From contig MHDZ01000062.1 of assembly GCA_001805055.1 (NCBI GenBank), forward strand, positions 1-53,780: a DNA stretch of 53,780 nt, read 5' to 3'. Below are positions 46,731 to 53,780 of this stretch, piece after piece. A program made the translations under genes and the position numbers. This stretch comes from Nitrospirae bacterium GWC2_57_13 (GTDB lineage Bacteria > Nitrospirota > UBA9217). The notes under the pieces are model-generated. The model was not told where the DNA came from. It saw only the letters and a list, made by a program, of their open reading frames with translations, and searched no databases. Each line of letters starts with the position of its first letter. Within the stretch, counting starts at the first letter, position 1.

Positions 46731-48221
46731 TTACTGCTGATGGGAAAAGCGCATCTTTTGTATCAAATTGAAAATCCGCCTGAAATCGATAGCAAGCAGA
46801 ACAACAACGTATGCCACATAGCTGGCGAGTGTCAAGAAAGCCAATCTGCCAATTGAGTACGTTTCACCCGTCGTATACAGGGAAAGTACTTTAACCATGG
46901 CAAAACTGACCAGAAATGCAAGAACAGGCTTTATGATCTTGACATAGTATGGAAACATGCCGATCTCAGCTTTAATTCGTGTCCGAAGCCAATGAATGCC
47001 GCCCCACATCACAAGCGCCGCTATTCCAACGCCCTGTATTCCCCAGAAAAGAGTAAAAGGGACCATAAGCAACCATGATATGATGAATGCGATCAGATTG
47101 AACTTTGATATCAAATCGGATCTTCCAATGCCATTTGCCGCCGGATAGAGCGTTCCCGCCAGCGCGCCAAAAATAACGTTTCCCGCTATAAGCCAGTACA
47201 GTAACGGCAACATGGGCAGCCATTGCTCCCCAAACACAAGCATGACAATTTCACGAGCAAACAGCGCCAAGGGCAGAAACATGAATTTATCCAGAATTGA
47301 GCTTGCATAAATGGAATTGCCGAGAAAGACCCTCAAATTCTCCCTTGACTGCTGTATCCTCGCGATAAAGGGAAACATCGTCTTCTTTTGAACCGCGAGT
47401 ATTATGGATAAAGGTGCGCTTGCGAAATACAGTGATCGCTCTACCAGGCCACCGGCATGAAATCCAAAGACCGGAATGATAAAAAGAGGAATTATTGATA
47501 CGCGCGCCATATTGATTAGTTGCGCCGCCTGATAGTGCATGCCGAATCGAAAACCATCACGCAGTTCCTGATCCCACAGGACGGGTACTATTCTTAAACG
47601 GAATCGGCCGAGAAGACTTGCAGCAGCGCTTCCCACCAGTGCCTTGAAAATCATGGCAATGACGACACTCCAGGCGCCGGCCCCGTAATTGGCAAAAAAA
47701 ATCGCGGCAACGGCGAATGTCCCCTCTTCGAGGAGTTCAACTCGGACAGTCTTGTTGATTTGAACCGAACGTTCCAGCAGCAAAAGCGACATGCCCCGGA
47801 TGACCAGAAAAGGCAGAGAAACGGACGCGACAGCGACCATCCATGCAAGCTGTACGCTCCCATACAGGGCTGATACCGTTACGGCGATCATGAAGCAGAA
47901 CGACGTGAGTAAACACGAAAAATAAAGTTGAACGGTTGCAACCCGCGCAAGGTCATTGTCATTCACTTCAGCGCGCCGCTGGATTAAATACACGCCGAAA
48001 CCGCCGTCAGCCAGCAACACAGCAACATTGACCACGATCATTATGACGGCCACTTTTCCGAATTCTGCCGGCAGCAGAAAGCGGGTCAGAATAATATTAT
48101 AACCGAACGTCAGGAGTATGACGAAGATCTGCCGGACGCCGTAGCTGATCACAGAAGCCTTGAATCGCTCTGTTAGAGATGGGAGATGTAAACGAGTTGC
48201 GTCGTCAGGTTCCGGAGGCAT
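46731..48221 (-). CDS. wzx: Wzx-type O-antigen flippase
   Basis: 496 residues with 12-14 predicted membrane helices and the oligosaccharide-flippase (polysaccharide_synt, MOP superfamily) pattern. The N-terminal region ILTRFLLPAEFGKVAVIMIVVNVAVLLADGGFG is the recognisable family start. It would flip undecaprenyl-linked O units to the periplasm for polymerisation. The adjacent gene order (Wzy, methyltransferases, GT2) supports this. Confidence 0.85.
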   Translation of the reverse strand: MPPEPDDATRLHLPSLTERFKASVISYGVRQIFVILLTFGYNIILTRFLLPAEFGKVAVIMIVVNVAVLLADGGFGVYLIQRRAEVNDNDLARVATVQLYFSCLLTSFCFMIAVTVSALYGSVQLAWMVAVASVSLPFLVIRGMSLLLLERSVQINKTVRVELLEEGTFAVAAIFFANYGAGAWSVVIAMIFKALVGSAAASLLGRFRLRIVPVLWDQELRDGFRFGMHYQAAQLINMARVSIIPLFIIPVFGFHAGGLVERSLYFASAPLSIILAVQKKTMFPFIARIQQSRENLRVFLGNSIYASSILDKFMFLPLALFAREIVMLVFGEQWLPMLPLLYWLIAGNVIFGALAGTLYPAANGIGRSDLISKFNLIAFIISWLLMVPFTLFWGIQGVGIAALVMWGGIHWLRTRIKAEIGMFPYYVKIIKPVLAFLVSFAMVKVLSLYTTGETYSIGRLAFLTLASYVAYVVVLLAIDFRRIFNLIQKMRFSHQQ

Positions 48222-48228
48222 ACTATGA

Positions 48229-49128
48229 TCAACAACCTTTATCTTTCTGAGAAAGCGCCAACGTGTGCCAGAGTTGCCGACTTTTTTCTCTCGAATGCTC
48301 TATCGTCATGCCCGAGCGATCTTCCCATCCTAACCAATAAATCAGGGTATGCATTACCATCCTCGCCCATACTTCTCGCAGCGAGATCATATTCCAATGT
48401 GTCGGTCCGATATGCAGAAAACGGAGAACCTCTCGTAAGAAAAGCTCTGCCAATTTCGGACAGGTCAATGTCCGTTCCCTGCTTTTCCGATGTTGCGCCT
48501 CAACACGAGCATATTCCGTCATCTTTTTGATATGAGACTCAGCATCAAAATCGCGGAGATGTGCAATAACGTACTGACGGTCTCGCGGCAATTTTAAGAG
48601 GCGATTTTCCTGCAACGGTGTGAAGTGTCCATGAATAACTATCTTGTCGAAATCCAGACCTTTTCGGTTAAAAAATCGTTCGATTCGCGCCTCTATCGCG
48701 GCAAATTTACCTCCCCAGAGAGGTATCAGCTCGCCGCAGGTGTAGCTGTCCCTAACGCAAGACACCACATCCGCTGATCGTTTCGTTGCGATTTCATTGA
48801 ACTTCTGCAAAAGCGCTGCCGGAATAAACTCAGAACAGGAGAGCATCAGGAAATAGTCAGTAATGACCAGTGACGCTATGTGTCGCATCCACTCAGGGGT
48901 CTGGATGGTCCCCGGATTTTTGTACTGGATAACCTTTACGCCGAGCTCCCGCGCGATCTCTGCCGTGCTGTCCGAGCTAAAGTTATCGATGACGATTATC
49001 GGGGCAAAGGCCTGATAATACTCAATGACCCTTCTCACGCGCGCTTGTTCATTATAGGTGGGAAGGACCATCGTATAGCTGTCATAAAGATATGTTCGCA
49101 TGGCTACCGGGAGTCCGTTCTGGTTCAT
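48229..49128 (-). CDS. Glycosyltransferase family 2 with altered DxD site
   Basis: 299 residues of GT-A fold. The opening VLPTYNEQARVRRVIEYY and the IDNFSSDSTAEIA strand are typical. At the position where GT2 enzymes carry LDADE, this protein reads LSCSE (residues 96-100), so the usual metal-binding Asp pair is missing. It may be a divergent or inactive enzyme, or use other ligands. The start could be ATG 49128 or the internal ATG 49101. The gene lies between wzx and the transketolase pair. Confidence 0.72.
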   Translation of the reverse strand: MNQNGLPVAMRTYLYDSYTMVLPTYNEQARVRRVIEYYQAFAPIIVIDNFSSDSTAEIARELGVKVIQYKNPGTIQTPEWMRHIASLVITDYFLMLSCSEFIPAALLQKFNEIATKRSADVVSCVRDSYTCGELIPLWGGKFAAIEARIERFFNRKGLDFDKIVIHGHFTPLQENRLLKLPRDRQYVIAHLRDFDAESHIKKMTEYARVEAQHRKSRERTLTCPKLAELFLREVLRFLHIGPTHWNMISLREVWARMVMHTLIYWLGWEDRSGMTIEHSREKSRQLWHTLALSQKDKGC

Positions 49129-49140
49129 GGGATGGCAGTC

Positions 49141-50046
49141 TCAGTTCGCGACTTCATGGTACTGTATATCGTCAAGTTTGAACTTCTTGCGCAGGAAAGA
49201 CTGGCTTCCCACGACGTGGCAGAATTCATCCGGTATCGCGACGCGTGTGAATCTAATGCCCTTGCCGCTTTCCGCAATCACCTCCGCCACCGCGGAGCCC
49301 AGACCGCCGATTATGTTATGTTCTTCCAACGTAACGATCGGGGTTCCGTTCTGGATGAGGATGTCGATGGCTCCGTGGTCCAGCGGCTTGATCGTCGGCA
49401 TGCTCACGAATGATACGCTTTTCCGCTGCCCCACCCATTTGTCGGTGAGGACTTTTCCTGATTCCAGCATGTTGCTTGTCGCCACAACGGCAACATCCGT
49501 GCCTTCTCGAAGCCAGACTGCTTGGCCGATTTCTATCCGAGTCTCCTCGCCATGGATCCGGGGTTCGCCGTTCTTGGCCAGACGGAAGTACATGGGTCCC
49601 TCATGGTAAAAGCTCCGCCGTACTAGTTCCCGCGTCTCGACCGGATCTCCGGGGCAGCAGACGGTCATATTGGGCAATGCCCGCATGATAGCGATATCTT
49701 CGATGGCGTGGTGCGACGCGCCTGCCGGGCCGTAGGAGAATCCCGCACCGACTCCAACCAAACGGACATTCGTTCTCATGTATGCTACGTCCATTCTTAC
49801 TTGTTCGAAGCATCTCATGGTGATAAAGGGTATAATACTGTATACGTACACAACTTTGCCGGATAAGGCCAATCCGGCAGCAACCCCGACGGCATTCTGC
49901 TCTGCGATCCCCACGTTCAGAAAACGGTCCGGAAATTCATCCCGGAATTTTTCTAAGACCGAAAAACCCATATCGGGGGTTATCAGGAACACGCGATCAT
50001 CCTTGCGTGCTTGCTCGATCAGGCAGTTCACAAACATCGTTCTCAA
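49141..50046 (-). CDS. Transketolase-like C-terminal subunit
   Basis: 301 residues covering the pyrimidine-binding and C-terminal domains of a thiamine-diphosphate transketolase. The catalytic glutamate is in NVGIAEQNAVG. The family's SYGPAGASHHAIEDIA loop and the C-terminal PLDHGAIDILI...TLEEHNIIGGLG are present. With the gene immediately upstream it forms a split transketolase. Such pairs occur in surface-polysaccharide clusters, where a two-carbon ketol transfer to a sugar intermediate is suspected. The overlap with the N-terminal subunit gene is four bases. Confidence 0.85.
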   Translation of the reverse strand: MRTMFVNCLIEQARKDDRVFLITPDMGFSVLEKFRDEFPDRFLNVGIAEQNAVGVAAGLALSGKVVYVYSIIPFITMRCFEQVRMDVAYMRTNVRLVGVGAGFSYGPAGASHHAIEDIAIMRALPNMTVCCPGDPVETRELVRRSFYHEGPMYFRLAKNGEPRIHGEETRIEIGQAVWLREGTDVAVVATSNMLESGKVLTDKWVGQRKSVSFVSMPTIKPLDHGAIDILIQNGTPIVTLEEHNIIGGLGSAVAEVIAESGKGIRFTRVAIPDEFCHVVGSQSFLRKKFKLDDIQYHEVAN

Positions 50047-50840
50047 TGTTTTCTCTCCAGCTCGTCAAGCGCCTGACGGCACTGTTCATCATCGGGCGAC
50101 TTGTAGTGCCATTCGAGCCTGTCTTCCATGAAGCATACGCCCTTCCCCTTGATCGTATCGGCGATGATAACCCGGGGCCGCTTAGGAGAGCCGCGCAGGG
50201 CGCGGTCAAGATCGTCGATATTATGGCCGTCCACCGCCTGGACCTCCCACCCAAAGGAGCGCCAGCGGTCAGCCATGTTCGACTGGTCTATGACGGCATT
50301 CGTTCGGCCGAATCCCTGCAGCTTATTCATGTCTACAATGGCCGTGAGATTGCGTAATCGCAGCGTCGACGCGAGCATGATGGCCTCCCACACCGAGCCC
50401 TCGTTGCACTCGCCGTCCCCGAGCAGTACGAATATTCTTCCCGTATTCCCCGTTTGGCGGTTCGCAAGCGCCATGCCGACGCCGAGAGAAAGTCCATGTC
50501 CAAGAGAGCCGGCCGACACCTCGACGCCGGGAACCGCGTCCATATCCAGATGTCCGGGAAGAAGCCCGTCGTCGACGTAAAACCGATCAAGGTACTCCCC
50601 TGGGAAAAACCCCCGTTCCGCGAGCGTCGCGTACAGAGCGGCGCTTGCATGCGCCTTGCTCAGGATAAACTTGTCACGGTCCGGCTTCTTGTGGTCTTGC
50701 GGGTCAATATTCAGAATCTTGAAATACAGAACGTACAGGATATCACAGGCCGAGAGACAACTCCCGACATGAGATGATCTTGATCGGTGGGTCATCCGGA
50801 TAATCGATTGCCTGATATTCGCGACGTGATCCCGTGCCAT
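50043..50840 (-). CDS. Transketolase-like N-terminal subunit
   Basis: 265 residues forming the diphosphate-binding domain. The thiamine-diphosphate motif is complete: GDGECNEGSVWEAI followed by IVDMNKLQGFG. Catalytic histidines are in SHVGSCLS-like SSHVGSCLSACD and GSLGHGLS. It pairs with the downstream subunit to give one full enzyme. The location in an O-antigen block between an aminotransferase and glycosyltransferases argues against a central-metabolism role. Confidence 0.87.
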   Translation of the reverse strand: MARDHVANIRQSIIRMTHRSRSSHVGSCLSACDILYVLYFKILNIDPQDHKKPDRDKFILSKAHASAALYATLAERGFFPGEYLDRFYVDDGLLPGHLDMDAVPGVEVSAGSLGHGLSLGVGMALANRQTGNTGRIFVLLGDGECNEGSVWEAIMLASTLRLRNLTAIVDMNKLQGFGRTNAVIDQSNMADRWRSFGWEVQAVDGHNIDDLDRALRGSPKRPRVIIADTIKGKGVCFMEDRLEWHYKSPDDEQCRQALDELERKH

Positions 50841-50849
50841 GTCAGTTCC

Positions 50850-52667
50850 CTACCGCGTCCTGTCCAGCTTCATGGTGATGAAATACCGCTCTACGTTCTG
50901 GTACGGCTGGCCGATCACCTCGATCCAGCGCGTGACGGGTCCCTCTTCCACCTTCATGAGCGGAACCCTCTGGACTTCATGAAATCCGAGTCCTTGATAC
51001 AGATGCAAGGCCCGCTGATTGTTTGAAACGACACGAAGGTATACCCGTTCAAGGTCAAGCGAGGTAAAGGCCCAGTCCAGCAACGTTGAGCACGCCAACG
51101 ACATGCCGCCGGGCAGCGTTGCGCCGACTCCTCGTACAATGTTGTCGAGTTCGCATGATCTGTTCTGATAATCAAATCGGAAGAGCCCCACATGGCCGAA
51201 GGAGGCGCCATTCTTGTCTTCTGCCATGAACAGGATTCGGTCGTCTTTTCCCAAAACCTGTTTTTCCAGCCATGACCGGGTGCCGGGCAGTGTTACGGGG
51301 AATTGAGCGGGGAACCATTGCTGGGAGGCCTCGCGCCAGTCAGCCAGGAACCGGATCTCCTGCTGGTCGTCGAGCGAGGCGGCGGTGAGCGGGCGCAATC
51401 TACCCACACGAAGACCGTTCCGGTTCAAGGGCAGGGAACTCGCGCTCAGGCTCTCGCGAGAGGCGGATTTCAGGTCACGCAGAGCTTTGTTGACTGCGTC
51501 ACGGTACGCCAGCCATCCGGTGGGTTGTGATGTGCTGGAGGTCCCGGGACGAACGCCGAGAATATCCCTGATGTGCGCGCAAATATAATCAATCTCTTCC
51601 TCAGTCCGTTCATGGCCGCTCGGAAGGTTAACGGCGCGAAACGGAAGATCATACGACACCGGGTTGTCGACGGTTACGCCCTTGAACATGGGAAACGAAC
51701 TGATGGGATAGAAAAAAGGCCTCGTGTCGATATTCCGTTCCCGGAGTTTCCGCATGAACGTATCGCGGTCGAACCCCAGGGTCTTGTCGAGGACCAGCGA
51801 ACTCATCCAGTAGATGCTGCGAGCCCACGGACGCTCCGCATTCAGCCCGATCCCGTTCACGTCTCCAAGCCGCTGCCGGTACCATGAGAATATCTCGCGT
51901 TTCTTTGCAACGATCTCCTCGGCTCGCTGAACCTGGGCCAGACCGAGCGCCGCCTGGAGATTGGACATCTTGTATTTATAGCCAATCTCGATATTGTACA
52001 GAGCGCGGCTCGGATCACGGCCGTGGTCGCCCAGGAACCGGGCACGTTCCATGAGTGCCTTGTCGCTGGAAACCAGCATGCCGCCCTCACCGGTCACGAG
52101 CGCCTTGGCGCCCTGAAAACTGAATGCGGCGCAATGGCCGAGACTTCCGGTTTTTCTGCCTTTGTATTCGGCGCCGATCGACGGTGCGGCGTCTTCCAGA
52201 ACGCGAATACCGTGCGTTTCGGCCGTACGCATAATGGCCTCCATGTCAACAGGATGGCCGTAGAGATGCACCGGGATAATCACTTTGGTCTTCGGGGTGA
52301 TTCGCCGCGCCACGCTTACCGGATCCATGACCCAACTATCCCGTTCTATATCGACGAACACCGGTGTGGCACCGACATAGGTGACGGCGCTTACCGTGGC
52401 GATCCAGGTGATCTCGGGAACGATGACCTCATCGCCAGGCCCTACTCCCATGGCAAGCAGGGCCAAGTGCAGAGCGCCGGTGCAACTGGATGTCGCCATC
52501 GCATAGGTTGCGCCCACATACTCGGCAAACGTATCCTCGAATTTTTTGATATAGTCGCTATGATGAAAATTCCACCCATTGACGACCGCATCGGTAACAT
52601 ACTCGATCTCTTTGTGGGAGATCGTAGGGCCTGCAGTCAGGATAACGTGGTCGGTCACATTCAGCAT
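50850..52667 (-). CDS. DegT/DnrJ/EryC1 aminotransferase fused to GNAT acetyltransferase
   Basis: About 605 residues. Residues 1-375 are a PLP sugar aminotransferase of the DegT family: SSCTGALHLALLA, LEDAAPSIGAEYKG and the Schiff-base lysine Lys188 in SFQGAKALVTGEGG. After a linker rich in Ser and Arg, residues about 430-605 are a GNAT acetyltransferase (RLRPLTAASLDD, LERVYLRVVSNNQRALHLYQGLGF). The fusion would transfer an amino group to a keto sugar and then acylate it. ATG 52667 starts at the DegT domain; upstream in-frame starts at 52727 and 52763 add a tail without family similarity. It is 9 bases from the transketolase gene. Confidence 0.82.
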   Translation of the reverse strand: MLNVTDHVILTAGPTISHKEIEYVTDAVVNGWNFHHSDYIKKFEDTFAEYVGATYAMATSSCTGALHLALLAMGVGPGDEVIVPEITWIATVSAVTYVGATPVFVDIERDSWVMDPVSVARRITPKTKVIIPVHLYGHPVDMEAIMRTAETHGIRVLEDAAPSIGAEYKGRKTGSLGHCAAFSFQGAKALVTGEGGMLVSSDKALMERARFLGDHGRDPSRALYNIEIGYKYKMSNLQAALGLAQVQRAEEIVAKKREIFSWYRQRLGDVNGIGLNAERPWARSIYWMSSLVLDKTLGFDRDTFMRKLRERNIDTRPFFYPISSFPMFKGVTVDNPVSYDLPFRAVNLPSGHERTEEEIDYICAHIRDILGVRPGTSSTSQPTGWLAYRDAVNKALRDLKSASRESLSASSLPLNRNGLRVGRLRPLTAASLDDQQEIRFLADWREASQQWFPAQFPVTLPGTRSWLEKQVLGKDDRILFMAEDKNGASFGHVGLFRFDYQNRSCELDNIVRGVGATLPGGMSLACSTLLDWAFTSLDLERVYLRVVSNNQRALHLYQGLGFHEVQRVPLMKVEEGPVTRWIEVIGQPYQNVERYFITMKLDRTR

Positions 52668-52770
52668 TGTTTGCTCTTTCTCGCTTTCACTGTCCAGGGT
52701 GTGCTTAGTGCATGCGCAAGTTTTCATCTTATCCCGGCGTTTTGGATCAGGATGTAACAACAAAGGAAGA

Positions 52771-53780
52771 TTACTTTACACGCGGTTTTTGCACGAAGTC
52801 CCTGATCGAATGGATGATAAACCCGATCATCTCCGCGGTCATCCCTGGATACACCCCTACCCAAAACGTCTGATTCATGATCAGGTCGGTATTCCGAAGA
52901 TCGCCAACCACCCTGAAGCCATCACCTTTCATCCTCATTTCGTCAAAACAGGGATGTTTCATCAGGTTTCCGGCAAAGAGCATCCGTGTCTGGGTGCCGT
53001 TCTTTTCGAGATGGCCAACGATATCGTCTCGCGAAAAAGTAGCATCGCCGTTCACGGTCATCAAGAATCCGAACCAGCTTGGGTCAGAATTTTTCGTCGG
53101 CTCTGGTAGTATAAATATATCCGAGAGATCGCTCAAGCCGTCCCGCAGCTGGACCCAATTTTTTTTTCTAGCTTCGACAAAACCAGGCAGTTTCTCCAAC
53201 TGGGCGCAGCCGATAGCCGCCTGCATGTCGGTTACCTTGAGATTATAACCAAAATGAGAATATACATATTTGTGGTCATAACCTTTGAGAAGCTCTCCAA
53301 ACTGCTGGTTGAACCGCTGACTGCAAGTATTGTCTTTTCCCGAAGGGCACCAGCAATCCCTGCCCCAGTCACGAAATGACTCTACAATGCGCCTCAATTG
53401 AGTGTCATTGGTATATACTGCGCCGCCCTCACCCATGGTCATGTGATGGGGCGGATAAAAGCTGGATGTACCAATGTGTCCGATGGTTCCCGTATATTTC
53501 CATTGCCCATTATACATATATTTAGAGCCCAGGGCATCACAATTATCCTCAATGAGCCACAGGTCATGTTTGTCGCAGAACGCCTTCACTGCCTGCAGAT
53601 CAAAAGGATTCCCGAGAGTGTGGGCGAGCATGATAGCTTTTGTTTTATCCGATAAGGCCATCTCCAGTTGTGCAGTATCGACGTTATATGTCGGCAGCGT
53701 CACGTCGACGAACACCGGCACTGCGCCGTACTGGATTATCGGTGCGACAGTCGTAGGAAAAGCTGCCGCGACGGTAATGA
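52771..53780 (-). CDS. rfbH: CDP-4-keto-6-deoxyglucose 3-dehydratase (RfbH/DdhC), 5'-truncated by window edge
   Basis: PMP/[2Fe-2S] enzyme that removes the C3 hydroxyl of CDP-4-keto-6-deoxyglucose on the way to 3,6-dideoxyhexoses. The frame is open to the window edge ([18 protein letters not shown] precedes the first internal Met at 53721), so the N-terminus is missing. Diagnostic features are the His replacing the usual PLP lysine in [16 protein letters not shown], and the cysteine cluster [16 protein letters not shown] for the iron-sulfur centre. rfbF and rfbG are expected beyond the edge. It is the upstream member of the module with the DegT-GNAT and transketolase genes. Confidence 0.92.
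   Translation of the reverse strand, partial: ITVAAAFPTTVAPIIQYGAVPVFVDVTLPTYNVDTAQLEMALSDKTKAIMLAHTLGNPFDLQAVKAFCDKHDLWLIEDNCDALGSKYMYNGQWKYTGTIGHIGTSSFYPPHHMTMGEGGAVYTNDTQLRRIVESFRDWGRDCWCPSGKDNTCSQRFNQQFGELLKGYDHKYVYSHFGYNLKVTDMQAAIGCAQLEKLPGFVEARKKNWVQLRDGLSDLSDIFILPEPTKNSDPSWFGFLMTVNGDATFSRDDIVGHLEKNGTQTRMLFAGNLMKHPCFDEMRMKGDGFRVVGDLRNTDLIMNQTFWVGVYPGMTAEMIGFIIHSIRDFVQKPRVK

Overview
The window looks like chromosomal DNA of a Gram-negative, LPS-making bacterium. It carries complete Kdo synthesis genes, heptose genes, a LpxL-type acyltransferase and an O-antigen block. Fused nuoCD, a phoH/7TM-HD/ybeY/DgkA-PAP2 run and the order kdsB-pyrG-kdsA-kdsD-kdsC suggest a Nitrospirota-like or deltaproteobacterial-type lineage. 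This is inferred from gene content only; no 16S or other marker is present.

Layout. (1) 0-6.5 kb: Fe-type superoxide dismutase, a corrinoid adenosyltransferase, then a partial complex I set (nuoB, nuoCD, nuoG, nuoI) without nuoA/E/F/H/J-N. (2) 6.5-11.9 kb: phoH, a 7TM-HD phosphohydrolase, ybeY, a DgkA-PAP2 fusion, a roadblock protein and accA (reverse). (3) 12-13.2 kb, reverse strand: tRNA-Leu(UAA), a monohaem cytochrome c lipoprotein and a ferredoxin. (4) 13.3-22.7 kb: heptosyltransferase, a DUF3108 protein, heptose-7-P kinase, the dTDP-L-rhamnose set rfbA-C-D-B, ugd and UDP-xylose synthase. (5) 23-30.2 kb: kdsB-pyrG-kdsA-kdsD-kdsC, lpxL-like, pgsA, plsY. (6) 30.2-37 kb: a VanZ/outer-membrane-protein fusion, galE, two MNT/HEPN toxin-antitoxin pairs (one toxin frameshifted), a heptosyltransferase and a methyltransferase. 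(7) 37-42.2 kb: GDP-mannose genes (manB, manC), an S23 four-helix protein and a WbaP-type initiating transferase split by an amber codon. (8) 42.2-53.8 kb, all reverse: O-antigen block with a GT4 transferase, two methyltransferases, Wzy-like polymerase, Wzx flippase, a GT2 transferase, split transketolase, a DegT aminotransferase-GNAT fusion and a truncated rfbH.

How it works together. The genes supply dTDP-L-rhamnose, UDP-glucuronate, UDP-xylose, UDP-galactose, GDP-mannose, CMP-Kdo and part of ADP-heptose, plus a probable CDP-3,6-dideoxyhexose branch. These feed LPS core assembly and a Wzx/Wzy-dependent O-antigen started by the WbaP-like transferase.

The most unusual signal is a dispersed family of degenerate 7-bp tandem repeats. 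It fills about twenty intergenic sites from base 1 to about 42.26 kb, commonly starts at or inside stop codons, supplies start or stop codons for several genes, and appears to have inserted extra peptides into ManC and probably ManB. None is seen in the terminal O-antigen block. Other notable items are a toxin gene broken by a 10-bp tandem duplication, an in-frame amber in wbaP, a probable leaderless heptosyltransferase mRNA, a VanZ/beta-barrel fusion with an internal signal peptide, a nested MITE-like element, and a transketolase/DegT-GNAT/RfbH module that may make an unusual branched amino sugar.
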